DNA of 64,000 nucleotides from Lachnospiraceae bacterium UBA3632 (GTDB lineage Bacteria > Bacillota > Clostridia > Lachnospirales > Lachnospiraceae), in NCBI GenBank assembly GCA_002373975.1, contig DFKZ01000036.1, positions 1-64,000 of the forward strand, read 5' to 3'. Positions within the stretch are counted from its first letter, which is position 1. Each line of letters opens with the position of its first letter. A model generated the notes under the pieces. The model saw only the letters and a program-made list of their open reading frames with translations, was not told the origin of the DNA and did not search any database. This document shows positions 16,678 through 26,808 of the stretch, piece after piece. A program made the translations under genes and the position numbers.

Positions 16678-17936
16678 TTTATATTTGCCTCCGAAAAGAA
16701 TTCCTCAAAAGAAACATATCCCTGTGCGGTAAGCTGTTCTTTCTGGAATTTTTTATTTTTATTCATGCGAACGACAAGTACCTGCCGTCCTTCTTCTCTT
16801 TCCTTCTGTGCCTTTGCTATTATCTCACAGAGCTTTTCTTTTCCGATACCCTTCTCGATAAGATAAGCTTTCTTTTCAGATTCTCCCGGAACCTTGAATC
16901 CGCTCTCCACAAGCAGAAGCACTATCCTTTCAAACCCGATGGAGAAACCGCATGCGGGAACATTCTGTCCGGTAAAGCGGCCTACCATCTCGTCGTATCT
17001 TCCGCCGCCTCCGCAGCTTCCGCCGAATTCCGGCATCGCTATCTCAAATATCGTTCCGGTATAATAGCTCATTCCCCTCACGAGAGTAGGGTCAAACACC
17101 ATATCGAACTTTGCCTGCTTGGTGGCTTCCACCGAATCGATTATCTCGATAAGGCCTTCTCTTATATCGGCGTCCAGGAAATCTCCCAGCGTATCCGCCA
17201 GCTTTCTGATACCCTCAGCGGTATTGTCCTGATCCTCAAAAAGCTTAAGGTACTTATCAACCGAAGCGGCTTCAAACCCGTTCCCTATAAGCTCTTCCTT
17301 AACTCCGTTAAGGCCGATCTTGTCCATCTTATCGAGGGTAATAAATACGCTCTCGTACTGATCCTCGGCAAAGCCCGCATAGGCTGCCATGGCTTTAAGG
17401 ATCCTTCTTTCGTTGATCCTTATCTGGAAGTTCTTGAAGCCAAGCTTGCCGAGTGTGGTAGTAGTTGCAAGAATGAGCTCTATCTCTGCCAGATTTGACG
17501 GCTCGCCCAGAATGTCTATGTCGCACTGCATGAACTGACGGTAGCGGCCCCTCTGCGGCCTGTCCGCACGCCACACATTTCCCATCTGAAGTGCCTTGAA
17601 AGGTGAAGGCAGGTTTGCGGAATTGTTGGAATAATATCTTACAAGGGGAACCGTAAGATCATATCTCAGGCCTCCGTCGACCACCTGCTCCTCGGTGGTG
17701 GCGTTTGCCACATCCAGTTTCTCGCCCCTCTTTAATATCTTAAAGATGAGCTTTTCGTTATCCCCGCCCTGTTTACTTGTCAGATTCTCTATATTCTCAA
17801 CGCAGGGAGTCTCGATCCTGGTGAATCCGTACTGTGAATATGTCTCGCTTATAACGTTCTGGACATACTCGCGGATCCGCATCTCCTCGGGGAGAATATC
17901 CTTCATGCCCGTAACGGGCTTTTTATTTAATCCCAT
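16674..17936 (-). CDS. hisS: Histidyl-tRNA synthetase
   Basis: Class II synthetase charging tRNA-His. Motif 2 appears as RADRPQRGRYRQFMQCDID, the histidine-specific block as RGMSYYTGTIFE and motif 3 as GFSIGFERI; a C-terminal anticodon-binding domain is present, which distinguishes it from HisZ. The length of 420 aa is normal. The TGA stop overlaps the aspS ATG by four bases, the classical Firmicutes hisS-aspS pairing. The 107-bp gap to the upstream DHH gene holds a G+C-rich hairpin (17987-18013) without a T run. Confidence 0.96.
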   Translation of the reverse strand: MGLNKKPVTGMKDILPEEMRIREYVQNVISETYSQYGFTRIETPCVENIENLTSKQGGDNEKLIFKILKRGEKLDVANATTEEQVVDGGLRYDLTVPLVRYYSNNSANLPSPFKALQMGNVWRADRPQRGRYRQFMQCDIDILGEPSNLAEIELILATTTTLGKLGFKNFQIRINERRILKAMAAYAGFAEDQYESVFITLDKMDKIGLNGVKEELIGNGFEAASVDKYLKLFEDQDNTAEGIRKLADTLGDFLDADIREGLIEIIDSVEATKQAKFDMVFDPTLVRGMSYYTGTIFEIAMPEFGGSCGGGGRYDEMVGRFTGQNVPACGFSIGFERIVLLLVESGFKVPGESEKKAYLIEKGIGKEKLCEIIAKAQKEREEGRQVLVVRMNKNKKFQKEQLTAQGYVSFEEFFSEANIK

Positions 17937-18043
17937 ATTACTGTCCTCATATCCGGCAGTTCTTAGGCCTGCCCTGTTTACATACCAAAGCGGGCTCGCA
18001 GGGAGTCCGCTTTCGTTGATCCTGATTAAAATGATCGATCCTG

Positions 18044-18967
18044 TTACTTTCCGTTAGCCAGAGCGCACAGCTCGTCGAGCATCTTGGGAAGCTCTGTTCC
18101 CATATTCTCGTCCGAGAACTGGCAGGTTCCGACTTTGCGGTGTCCGCCGCCGCCATACTTGAGCATAAGGCTTCCCACATTAACGTTTGAAGTCTTGTTA
18201 AGCACGCTGTATCCCACTGCGGCGCTGCATCCCTTTCCGCCCTTTCCGCTTACGATCCATGCGGAAATATTCTGATCGGGATACATGGAATAGATCATGA
18301 AACGGTTGCCTGTATATATCGGGTCCACATCACGAAGATCCGTGATGATGACATTTCCTTCGGTATGGGTATGGGCCTTGACCATCTCCTTGAATTTGAT
18401 GGTCTGCTCATTATAAACCTCTATACGCTCCTTGACATCGGGCATATTGAGTATCTCTTCGGTAGTATTCTTGCTGCATGCAACAAGAAGCTTTTCCATG
18501 AGCTGATAATTTGATACCGTGAACTGTCTCCAGCGTCCGAGACCGGTTCTGGGATCCATAAGGAATCCGATAAGGATCCATCCGGTAGGATTCATAACCT
18601 CATCGATGGTGAGATTTCCGGAGTCCACCTTATCAACAGCCTCCATAATGTCATCATACTGAGGGAAACGCTCTTTTCCGCCGTAATACTCATAAATGAT
18701 CCTTGCGCATGAAGGGGTCACACGGCTCTCGCCCTTATACTTGCCCTCAAGCTGCTGACGCTCAAATTCGCTTGAATGGTGATCGAACCAGAGACCGCAG
18801 CCCTCAACGTAAGGAACGTTGGCAAGGCAGTCATCCTCGGTGATCTCCACAAGACCATCCTGAAGATCCTTGGGATGCGCAAATTTCCAATTATCGATAA
18901 TGCCTGCTTCAAGAAGCAGTGCGCCGCATACAAGCCCGTCAAAATCTGAACGTGTTACAAGTCTCAC
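18044..18967 (-). CDS. DHH-family phosphoesterase
   Basis: The protein has the DHH-phosphatase signatures: SDFDG at the N-terminus, WFDHHSSE (the DHH motif) and a C-terminal GGGGHRKVGT of the DHHA1 type. Such enzymes cleave phosphoester or phosphoanhydride bonds (nanoRNA, polyphosphate or cyclic dinucleotides); the substrate is not evident. The GTG at 18967 is chosen because AAAGGAGAT lies 6 bases before it; an earlier in-frame GTG at 18985 would place this ribosome binding site inside the gene. It has 307 aa. It precedes hisS-aspS on the same strand, 107 bp away. Confidence 0.85.
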   Translation of the reverse strand: MRLVTRSDFDGLVCGALLLEAGIIDNWKFAHPKDLQDGLVEITEDDCLANVPYVEGCGLWFDHHSSEFERQQLEGKYKGESRVTPSCARIIYEYYGGKERFPQYDDIMEAVDKVDSGNLTIDEVMNPTGWILIGFLMDPRTGLGRWRQFTVSNYQLMEKLLVACSKNTTEEILNMPDVKERIEVYNEQTIKFKEMVKAHTHTEGNVIITDLRDVDPIYTGNRFMIYSMYPDQNISAWIVSGKGGKGCSAAVGYSVLNKTSNVNVGSLMLKYGGGGHRKVGTCQFSDENMGTELPKMLDELCALANGK

Positions 18968-19119
18968 TTTTATATCTCCTTTCACATATGCCGTTTACAC
19001 GACATACCGCTCTGACTTAGAGATCCCAAAAGGGGTCTCAACTTTAGATATTTTAACACATTTTACCGTAATATACCATCATTTATTAAATGATAACTTA
19101 ATTTATTTTTTCAAGTATT

Positions 19120-20733
19120 TCATTCAAACCTGAAATAGTCAAAGCATCCGTATCCCCCTTCTTTTCCCGAGACGTTACGAACATATATCCCGCACTTTGC
19201 TCCCACCCATCTTCCGGCCCTCGACTCAAAATCCAGCACCTCTTCGTAAGAATCCCCGTCAAGACTGTAGGAGAACGTAACATCTTCCCTCGGGATAGGA
19301 AACGAATAATCCCCGTCATTATTGTTTTCAATTGAAATAACGCGCGTTACGTTAATTGAAAACCATATCTTTTTCACCTTTTCAATTCCGGCCGCAAATA
19401 AATGAATATCTCTCACGGTATCCCGGGCATAGGCTTTTTCCTTTTCGAACCTCTGCTCTCCGGATACGGTCCTTAACAAAAAGCCGTCTTTTGTTTTAAG
19501 TATCCCCAATGCGCCGTACCTCTCCGCCATATTGACAATACCGGCCTCATCTCCGGTTTTCATGTCTTTTAGATATAGGCAGGTATTAACGGTATACTCG
19601 GGGAGCGGCCACTTTTGAAGGAGCAGATTGGGCTGATCTGAAATGGAAGCCTCAGCCGGCACCGATCTTAACCTTATCATCGACTTTTCCGGCACGCACT
19701 CGATCCATTCGGGACTGTGATCCGCATTCCACTGCCACTGAAGCGATAGCTTTGATGAGTCGAATTCATCCGATGAATCGGGGCAGAAAGGAGCCCCCTG
19801 CTCCTCCGTCCCTGCTATGGCAGGCTTGGCATATTGCTCCACAGGCTTTCCGCAGGTCTCATTCGGTCCGGCTTCCCCGATCACAGGCCAGTCATCTTCC
19901 CAGCGCATTGGCTGTAAGTGTACTATCCTCCCGGCAGCATATATATCCTGAAAGTGAATAAACCAGTCTTCCCCTTCACCGATGCGGATCCACGCTCCCT
20001 GATGTGGACCGTTCACATCCGTATCCTTCTGCTCCATCACCCTTCGATACTCATAGGGGCCGTAAATATTTCTCGATCGCAGCACTGTCTGCCAGCCCTG
20101 TTTTACTCCTCCGGCAGGGGCAAATATATAATACCAGCCGTTATTTTTATATAGCTTTGGTCCTTCGATAGTGTGATTATTATTGGCTTCCCCGTCAAAT
20201 ATCATTACGGGATCGCCCGTTATTTTATTAAAATCTTCACTCATGGGAACTATCTGGAGTCTGCTCTTAAATCCGATCCTGCTCTTTGCAAAAGCATTCA
20301 CCATATAGCATTTACCGTCATCATCTATAAAGGGGCAGGGGTCTATCCATCCGGCCCCTTCGTAGACACATACAGGGTCCGACCACTCTCCGGCGGGATC
20401 CTTTGCCTTAACATAGAATATACCTTCATCCGGCATCGGAAAGAAAATATAAAACTCTCCGTAAAAATATCTTATGGCCGGGGCCCACACACCGCATCCG
20501 TGCCTGGGCTTATCATATCCTGCGTATGGAATGTTTTCCAGCGCATAGCCTATGAGCTCCCAGTTGACCAGATCCCTTGAATGAAGAACAGGCAGCCCCG
20601 GCGTGTTGCAGAAGCTGCTTGCTGTCATATAAAAATCATTTCCGACCCTGACAGCGTCAGGATCGGAATAATCTAAATACAATATAGGATTTGTATACGT
20701 ACCGTTTCCGTTATCGGAAATCCACTTTTCCAT
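19120..20733 (-). CDS. Glycoside hydrolase family 43 protein (xylosidase/arabinofuranosidase-like)
   Basis: A five-bladed propeller domain (about residues 10-310) with the three expected acids: Asp in LDYSDPDAV, Asp in GWIDPCPF and Glu in TIEGPKLY. A C-terminal beta-sandwich domain (about residues 330-537) follows, as in GH43 beta-xylosidases. There is no signal peptide, so it likely acts on oligosaccharides inside the cell, releasing xylose or arabinose. The gene stands alone, with no sugar transporter next to it. Exact substrate is not resolvable from sequence. Confidence 0.88.
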   Translation of the reverse strand: MEKWISDNGNGTYTNPILYLDYSDPDAVRVGNDFYMTASSFCNTPGLPVLHSRDLVNWELIGYALENIPYAGYDKPRHGCGVWAPAIRYFYGEFYIFFPMPDEGIFYVKAKDPAGEWSDPVCVYEGAGWIDPCPFIDDDGKCYMVNAFAKSRIGFKSRLQIVPMSEDFNKITGDPVMIFDGEANNNHTIEGPKLYKNNGWYYIFAPAGGVKQGWQTVLRSRNIYGPYEYRRVMEQKDTDVNGPHQGAWIRIGEGEDWFIHFQDIYAAGRIVHLQPMRWEDDWPVIGEAGPNETCGKPVEQYAKPAIAGTEEQGAPFCPDSSDEFDSSKLSLQWQWNADHSPEWIECVPEKSMIRLRSVPAEASISDQPNLLLQKWPLPEYTVNTCLYLKDMKTGDEAGIVNMAERYGALGILKTKDGFLLRTVSGEQRFEKEKAYARDTVRDIHLFAAGIEKVKKIWFSINVTRVISIENNNDGDYSFPIPREDVTFSYSLDGDSYEEVLDFESRAGRWVGAKCGIYVRNVSGKEGGYGCFDYFRFE

Positions 20734-20801
20734 GATGTATCCTTTTAATTACATTTGTTATTCTTTTGTATAAAACAATATACCGGCGATAGTATCAGGC
20801 C

Positions 20802-21986
20802 TTACAGAGTTGCATGAGCTGCAATCTTAAGTATCTCCTTCACATCGTCGGATGAGAGCTGTACAAACCCTCCGGTGCGCCCGGTCTCACCCAGTCCGAA
20901 CTTCTCAACGAGCACGGGGATATCTTCCTCTTTTGCACCGATCTCGCTGAAGTTGATAGGCATTCCTATATCGTGAAGGAATCTTCTGAAGGCTTTTATT
21001 CCCTCAAGTGCTGTATTCTCGGGATTATTTTCATCCATCGCTACCCCGAACACTCTCACAGCCATATTTGCGAATCTGTTCACATCATGCTTCATGACAT
21101 ATTCCATCCACGAAGGCATTACCACCGCAAGTCCGGCACCGTGAGCACAGTCATAAAGCCCCGAGAGCTCATGCTCTATACCGTGGCTGTTCCAGTCCTG
21201 TTCACGGCCCACACCGCAGATATTGGTATGAGCAACTGTTCCTGCCCACATTATATTTGCTCTTGCATCATAATTGTTGGGGTCTTTAATAACACGGGGA
21301 GTCTCATTGACCATAGTAAGGAGCACCGCCTCGCACAGCCTGTCGGTGATCTCCACCTCCGGTGTGTTGGTAAAATACCTCTCGAACACGTGAGCCATTA
21401 TGTCCGTGGCACCACATGCGGTCTGGTAAGCGGGGAGCGTACAGGTAAGCTCCGGATTCATTATCGAAAACTTGGGGCGAAGAAGAGTGCTTCCGGTGCC
21501 TCTCTTCCACATTCCGTCCTCTTTTGTGATGACCGAATCGCCCGAGCCTTCACTTCCGGCAGCCGCTATTGTAAGGACTGTCCCCACCGGCAGAGCTGCC
21601 TCGGGAACTGCCTTTCCCGAATAGAAATCCCAGAAATCTCCCTTATACGGCACACCGATGGCTATGGCCTTTGCGCTGTCTATAACCGATCCGCCGCCCA
21701 CTGCGAGGATCAGATCAACTCCCTCTTTCCTGCAAAGCTCTATTCCCTCATAAACCTTGGTATCTCTCGGATTGGGATGCACTCCGCCGAGAAGCACGTA
21801 GGGAATGCCTTCCTTTTCAAGGGAAGCCTTGATCCTGTCAAGCAATCCGCTCCTTACCACCGAACCGGATCCGAAATGTACAAGTACTTTATGTCCGCCG
21901 TATTTTTTTACATATATTCCGCATCCGTTCTCTCTGCCTTTCCCGAACACAAATTCTGTAGGACTGTGAAAATTAAAATTCTCCAT
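20802..21986 (-). CDS. Iron-containing alcohol dehydrogenase (butanol dehydrogenase-like)
   Basis: Group III iron-dependent ADH that reduces aldehydes to alcohols with NAD(P)H. The nucleotide-binding motif is GGGSVIDSAKAI; the metal ligands are Asp and His in ATDIMAHVFE and two His in HGIEHELSGLYDCAHGAG. The 394-aa length and the start NFNFHSPTEFVFGKG resemble the YqhD/BdhA branch. It is likely involved in redox balance during fermentation. Spacing to neighbours suggests an independent transcript. Confidence 0.9.
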   Translation of the reverse strand: MENFNFHSPTEFVFGKGRENGCGIYVKKYGGHKVLVHFGSGSVVRSGLLDRIKASLEKEGIPYVLLGGVHPNPRDTKVYEGIELCRKEGVDLILAVGGGSVIDSAKAIAIGVPYKGDFWDFYSGKAVPEAALPVGTVLTIAAAGSEGSGDSVITKEDGMWKRGTGSTLLRPKFSIMNPELTCTLPAYQTACGATDIMAHVFERYFTNTPEVEITDRLCEAVLLTMVNETPRVIKDPNNYDARANIMWAGTVAHTNICGVGREQDWNSHGIEHELSGLYDCAHGAGLAVVMPSWMEYVMKHDVNRFANMAVRVFGVAMDENNPENTALEGIKAFRRFLHDIGMPINFSEIGAKEEDIPVLVEKFGLGETGRTGGFVQLSSDDVKEILKIAAHATL

Positions 21987-22056
21987 GTTGTGCCCTTTCT
22001 TTATGCTGAACTCTTTTGCTGCTGTTTTTTTTATAGGATCCTGTTTTCACGTATTA

Positions 22057-23979
22057 TTAACTTTTTTCAGCCTTTTCAAAGAATTCCGTCAGCTTTTCCG
22101 CCGGGATCGGCTTTGAGTATTTATAACCCTGCAGATACTTTGCGCTCATATCGATGCAGCGCATTTCATCACTGTCATCCTCTATGCCCTCATACAGTAC
22201 CGCGTATTGCACCTCGTTAAACATCCTGGCAAGATTTGATACTATCGTGCGAAACTTCTCATTATTTCCGGAAGCGATAACAAGCGATCTGTCAAACTTT
22301 ACAATATCAAAGGGAAGCTCCATGATCCTCTCAAAGTTGGAATACCCGGTTCCGAAATCATCAAGGTAGAATTTGATCCCGCTGCCTTTAAGCTCCTCGA
22401 TCTTTTCCTTCATGACCTCAAAGTCGCTCTCATTTTGAGATTCCGTAAGCTCGATGGCTATCTTTCCGTAATCTATCCCGGAATCACCTATTATCTTCTG
22501 CACCATTTCGGTGAAGGATTCCTCCCTCAGGTCATAAACCGAGAAATTCACTGATATTCTTTTAAAGTCATACCCGTTTTCGGTAAGCTCTTTAACCTTG
22601 TCGCAGGTCTTGGCCAGAATTATCTTTGTAAGGGGATATATATATCCGTTTTTCTCAGCTATGGGAATAAAGACATCCGGAAATACTATTCCGATATAGG
22701 GAAGATCTATTCTCATAAGCGCCTCGGCCGTATCGAATCTTCCCGATTTTATATTATAAACGGGCTGGCAGTACAGCTTGACTCTCGGGTCCCGGAGATC
22801 TTCCTTTTCGGCGATATCTGAAAGCTCATTGACAATATATTTATAATTCATATAGTCATCCACTTCGCGGTTTGTCACCTTTACAAAGGAATTCTCCTCA
22901 ATACGGCTGTGCATAAAGCGGACAAAGCCTACATAATCGTTCTCTTCGCTTAGCTTTTCATAGGAATCGAAAAAGACGATCTTATAATCTACCTTGAGTA
23001 TCGGATACACTTTATTGAACTCAGCAAGCATGCTGCGGCCGCTTTCCTCGTAATCCGGGTCCTTTGCCTTGTCCACCACAAGTATCATGTGGCCGCCGGA
23101 AATTTGGAAAAGCATGGGTGATCTGAAGAATTTGACCATGAACCTTCTGACCTGATTCTGGATCTCCTTGGGATACTTGCGCCCTTTCCCTTCGAAATCA
23201 TGCATATACAGGCTCATAAAGTACAGATCCCTTTTCCTGGCGCTGCTTATGTACACCAGGTCTTCAAAAGCACTTTCGCTGACAGATCCGGTCTCTATGT
23301 CATAGGGGTTGGAGTGGATCAGATATAAGAGCGCATATATAGGAAACATGAATGTTGCAACAGTAAATGAAGACTGTCCGTGAATCTGCTGGACTATGAT
23401 TATGAGCACAGAGACTCCTATTGTCTCGATAACGCCTCTGAGCACCTGCTTGTACACCCTGTTCCTGTACTTGAAGATCATTACGATCAAAAGGCTCAAA
23501 AAGTGTACATACCCAATAAGGAATACCGGAAATCCGGTATGGACGGAGTTATCCTCCCTAATATAGAACCCGGTACGGGTAATTAACGTGAATATCTCCA
23601 GGAAAAGAATGACAAAATAGCCTATAACTCCGGCTCTGATAAACCGCCTGTCGCTTTTCCTTTCCACATGTACCGATGCCCTCAGATAGAGTACATAAAG
23701 CCACAGATTGGTAAACAGGCACATATGAAAGATGAACCTGAAAATATAGATTATGATGTTGGGGATCTCTCCGATCCGGTTCATGGAAACGTGATACAGA
23801 ATATCTGAAGCTGCGGCAGCAAACAGAAGATAGATCATTGCGCGCAGAAAAAAGAAGCTCTTCGTCCGGTTGATATATGCTCTCCAGATCAGAATGAGGA
23901 AGACAAAGCACATACCCATGACGAGAACGTCAGCTGCAGGTGTGTAATTCTCATAATACGAAACAACCCGTGTGGCCAT
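22057..23979 (-). CDS. Membrane EAL-domain c-di-GMP phosphodiesterase
   Basis: 640 aa. The N-terminal part (about residues 15-225) has seven or eight hydrophobic helices, a membrane sensor. A middle region (about 230-390) shows no GGDEF motif. The EAL domain (about 400-635) hydrolyses c-di-GMP to pGpG. Its key elements are all present: AEALMR, ISVNFS, IAIELTES, LDDFGTGYSN, VKFDRS, YEGIED and LQGY, so it should be active. The gene has its own upstream region; GGGGT precedes the ATG. A GGDEF protein is encoded at 55133. Confidence 0.88.
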   Translation of the reverse strand: MATRVVSYYENYTPAADVLVMGMCFVFLILIWRAYINRTKSFFFLRAMIYLLFAAAASDILYHVSMNRIGEIPNIIIYIFRFIFHMCLFTNLWLYVLYLRASVHVERKSDRRFIRAGVIGYFVILFLEIFTLITRTGFYIREDNSVHTGFPVFLIGYVHFLSLLIVMIFKYRNRVYKQVLRGVIETIGVSVLIIIVQQIHGQSSFTVATFMFPIYALLYLIHSNPYDIETGSVSESAFEDLVYISSARKRDLYFMSLYMHDFEGKGRKYPKEIQNQVRRFMVKFFRSPMLFQISGGHMILVVDKAKDPDYEESGRSMLAEFNKVYPILKVDYKIVFFDSYEKLSEENDYVGFVRFMHSRIEENSFVKVTNREVDDYMNYKYIVNELSDIAEKEDLRDPRVKLYCQPVYNIKSGRFDTAEALMRIDLPYIGIVFPDVFIPIAEKNGYIYPLTKIILAKTCDKVKELTENGYDFKRISVNFSVYDLREESFTEMVQKIIGDSGIDYGKIAIELTESQNESDFEVMKEKIEELKGSGIKFYLDDFGTGYSNFERIMELPFDIVKFDRSLVIASGNNEKFRTIVSNLARMFNEVQYAVLYEGIEDDSDEMRCIDMSAKYLQGYKYSKPIPAEKLTEFFEKAEKS

Positions 23980-24103
23980 ATTTTATACCCCAAAAACCTG
24001 CATATACCACCAACAAGTATTAACAATACAATACCACATAAATTGGTTTTCGGGCAAGCAAAACCAGACATGAAACAGCACGAAACAAGTCTGCCGTTCT
24101 TCA

Positions 24104-24601
24104 CTAAAGCCTGGAGTCCTCCTCCTGAACCGCAAGCACGATATCTTCAAACGATATCGGAGTATAGTCTATCCTCTCTACACATACGCAGTAGCTCCTG
24201 GCGCTCACCGTCCTTATCTGTGGATTATTGTGAGTATGTCCATGTATATTGGCATAAGGAGTATTTATGCTCACATACATGGGCTCATGTGAGATCATCC
24301 AGAAGTCCTCGTATATGATGGGTTTGTCGAAGCATTCTTCAAAGCCTGCCCTGCGGTATTCCTCGTTTGACAGTATATCGTGATTTCCCTTTATCAGATA
24401 CTTCTTTCCCTTAAGCCGGCTGATATATTCCACATTTCCGATATCTCCGGCCACATACACCTCATCATCCTCTTCCACTGTGCTGTTCCAGTTTGCGACT
24501 ATCGCCTCATTCATGGCCTGCACGGTATCAAAAGGTCTGTTTTCATAACGCCTGATATTATCGTCATCAAAGTGCATATCCGCTATAAAATAAACCGCCA
24601 T
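24104..24601 (-). CDS. Calcineurin-like metallophosphoesterase
   Basis: A small 165-aa phosphoesterase with all metal-binding motifs: IADMHFDD, VAGDIGN, KGNHD, ISHEPM and GHTHNN. This is the short YfcE/MJ0936-like type. It starts one base after the hemZ stop (TGA-A-ATG), so it is translationally coupled to hemZ. Substrate unknown. Confidence 0.87.
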   Translation of the reverse strand: MAVYFIADMHFDDDNIRRYENRPFDTVQAMNEAIVANWNSTVEEDDEVYVAGDIGNVEYISRLKGKKYLIKGNHDILSNEEYRRAGFEECFDKPIIYEDFWMISHEPMYVSINTPYANIHGHTHNNPQIRTVSARSYCVCVERIDYTPISFEDIVLAVQEEDSRL

Positions 24602-24602
24602 A

Positions 24603-26126
24603 TCAGAATAGCTCCTTCTTTTTCTCTATCATCGCATCTATCTTATCGCAGTACATCATTACTTCCTTCACGTTTTCGCAGCGCTCGATGCGGGAAATCC
24701 TGCCGTCCTCATAATACACCCTCTTGGAAACGCATCCTGCACCGCAGGCAGTGATGGACTGAAGTTCCTCCATGATAAGAATATTGTATATCCCGTACTT
24801 TCCGGGAGCTGCAAATCCCACGTTTTCGAGGTTTCCGCTCATATTCTTCTGCCTGTACAGATAGTAAGGGATAAGCCCCATTTCGGCAGCACCTGCTGAT
24901 GCGATCTTCATCACCTCATCGGAATTCTTAAGAGCCTCTTTTCCGTTTTCCTCTATCCACTTTGAGAGTGCGGATGCCCTCTTGATCGCAAGGGAATGAA
25001 CCGTCAGTGAATCGGGGCGAAGCTCCGAGATCTTTTCTATCGTGCGCCTTACTTCCTCCTCTCCCTCTCCGGGAAGGCCGAGTATAATATCCATGTTTAT
25101 ATTCTCAAAGCCCAGCTCTCTGGCAACGGGCCATATTTCAAGCACCTGCTTTACGCTTGCCTTACGTCCGATGATATCAAGGGTCTCCTGACAAAATGTC
25201 TGTGGATTTATCGATATTCTCGTGACATTATGCTTTTTTAACACCTCGAGCTTTTCTCTCGTGATGGAATCGGCTCTTCCGGCTTCCACCGTAAATTCCT
25301 TCACTTTGCCAAGGTCAAAAAGCTCATGAAGCGAAGAAAGAAGCCTGTCCAGCTGCTCCGGTTCCAGTGTAGTGGGTGTTCCGCCGCCTATGTACAAAGT
25401 GTCCGGCATTCTGCCCTTTTTCATCTCAGAAACGGCTCCCAGCTCCTTTATAAGGCAGTCAAGATACCTGTCCACTTCTTTTCTGAACCCCGCTATGGGA
25501 TATGATGTAAATGAGCAGTAAAGGCAGGTGGTGGGACAAAAAGGAATGCCGATATACAGGCTGTATCCCTCGGACAGGTCCAGGCCCTTTAGTATTTCCC
25601 GCTCCCTCTGTGCTATCTCGGTGGCAAGGACTGCCTTTTCGCGTGAAGTCCTTCTTTCACTGACATAATAATCTATTATCTCCTCCGGGGATTGCCCGGC
25701 TTCCAGCCGCTGATAGGCAAGCTTTGTGGGCCTTACTCCGTTTAATGTACCCCACGGAAGAGTCTTTCCGGTTCTTTTGCAAAGTTCGTCATAGAGCCAG
25801 TTTCCGAAGCCTTCCTTGAGGTCTGCCCCCAGCCCGCCGGGGTATCTGATATTTTCCCTGTCGGTGTGACCGTTCTTAGCATCTGCGGATGCTCCGTCTG
25901 CCTCTTGCCCTGCGGATCCGTTAAAACACACTTCAACCGGTGCATTATCACCTTCCTCAAATATAAGCTCAGCAAAAAAGCCGATCTTCTCGGCTTCTTT
26001 TATTATCTGTTCCCTGCATCCCGGAAAAACAAGCTGCCAGCTGCTTTCAGGGTAAAAAGACTGAAAAAGCGCCAGCAGATCGTATCCGTATTTCTCATGG
26101 TTTATCTTTATATAATTAACTTCCAT
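24603..26126 (-). CDS. hemZ: Oxygen-independent coproporphyrinogen III oxidase-like protein HemZ
   Basis: Radical SAM enzyme with the 4Fe-4S motif in PFCPTTCLYCSF (CxxxCxxC), preceded by an N-terminal domain of about 160 residues typical of HemZ and followed by the HemN-like SAM core (GGGTPTTLEPEQL). The 507-aa length fits. It sits downstream of rel and an MBL hydrolase, as in other Firmicutes, 9 bp after the MBL gene. The exact role of HemZ proteins in haem synthesis is not settled in the literature. The middle of the N-terminal domain has an Ala/Asp/Gly-rich insert near residues 75-95. Confidence 0.88.
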   Translation of the reverse strand: MEVNYIKINHEKYGYDLLALFQSFYPESSWQLVFPGCREQIIKEAEKIGFFAELIFEEGDNAPVEVCFNGSAGQEADGASADAKNGHTDRENIRYPGGLGADLKEGFGNWLYDELCKRTGKTLPWGTLNGVRPTKLAYQRLEAGQSPEEIIDYYVSERRTSREKAVLATEIAQREREILKGLDLSEGYSLYIGIPFCPTTCLYCSFTSYPIAGFRKEVDRYLDCLIKELGAVSEMKKGRMPDTLYIGGGTPTTLEPEQLDRLLSSLHELFDLGKVKEFTVEAGRADSITREKLEVLKKHNVTRISINPQTFCQETLDIIGRKASVKQVLEIWPVARELGFENINMDIILGLPGEGEEEVRRTIEKISELRPDSLTVHSLAIKRASALSKWIEENGKEALKNSDEVMKIASAGAAEMGLIPYYLYRQKNMSGNLENVGFAAPGKYGIYNILIMEELQSITACGAGCVSKRVYYEDGRISRIERCENVKEVMMYCDKIDAMIEKKKELF

Positions 26127-26135
26127 CCCGTTTTC

Positions 26136-26774
26136 CTAAAACTCATTCACAAATGGGTTATATTTCTTTTCATGACCGATGGTCGTTTCGTCCCCATGGC
26201 CCGGATAAACCTTGGTATCATCCGGAAGCACAAAAAGCTTTTCCCGTATGGATCTTTCCAAAGTCGCACCGCTTCCCGTGGGCAGATCGGTCCTTCCCAC
26301 CGATTCAAAAAAGAGAGTATCGCCGGAAATAAGAAATCCTGCTTCGGGAATGTAGAAGCAGCAGCTTCCCACGGTATGACCCGGAGTGGCGATCACTTTG
26401 ATCTTAATGCCCTCTATCTCTATCTCCTCGCCATCCTTCAAAAAAGCGTTTGCTTTAACCGTAGCGGCTCTTCCGGCCATGGCAGAGGAATTGAGAGCGC
26501 TGTCCGATAAAAGCTCTTCCTCCGCATCCAGGGCGTAGATCTTTGCACTTGTGGCGCTCCTTAACTGGCTTGCGCCCCAGATATGATCGAAATGCCCATG
26601 GGTCAAAAGAAGCGCGGACACTTCAAATCCGTTCTTTTTGAGGGAATCCGCCATTCCTTTTCCGTTGTCCGGCGCATCTATCACGATGCATTTATCGCTG
26701 CCTTCGCGGTATATAAAATATGCATTTGTGGCACAAACGCCGATGACCATGCGCCCGATCTTTATATCTGACAT
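26136..26774 (-). CDS. MBL-fold metallo-hydrolase (glyoxalase II-like)
   Basis: Metallo-beta-lactamase fold with THGHFDH (HxHxDH), the later metal ligands in ATPGHTVGS and SGDTLF, and a C-terminal GHGDETTIG. It resembles the small YqgX/glyoxalase II-like hydrolases found after rel. The start at 26774 (MSDIKIG) is chosen because GAGGTG lies 5 bases upstream and the family starts there; an ATG at 26840 would overlap rel by 32 bases. 212 aa. Confidence 0.86.
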   Translation of the reverse strand: MSDIKIGRMVIGVCATNAYFIYREGSDKCIVIDAPDNGKGMADSLKKNGFEVSALLLTHGHFDHIWGASQLRSATSAKIYALDAEEELLSDSALNSSAMAGRAATVKANAFLKDGEEIEIEGIKIKVIATPGHTVGSCCFYIPEAGFLISGDTLFFESVGRTDLPTGSGATLERSIREKLFVLPDDTKVYPGHGDETTIGHEKKYNPFVNEF

Positions 26775-26808
26775 ATACACCTCATCTGCCCTGCGGGCAT
26801 ATTTATGC

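Noticed and set aside
17937..18043. T-box or attenuator upstream of hisS-aspS
   Set aside because: The gap is only 107 bp; no T-box sequence (GGTGGNACCGCG-like) and no T run after the 17987-18013 hairpin.
20973..22220. Long plus-strand open frame opposite the alcohol dehydrogenase gene
   Set aside because: Antisense to a gene with all family motifs; Cys/His-rich nonsense composition and no ribosome binding site.
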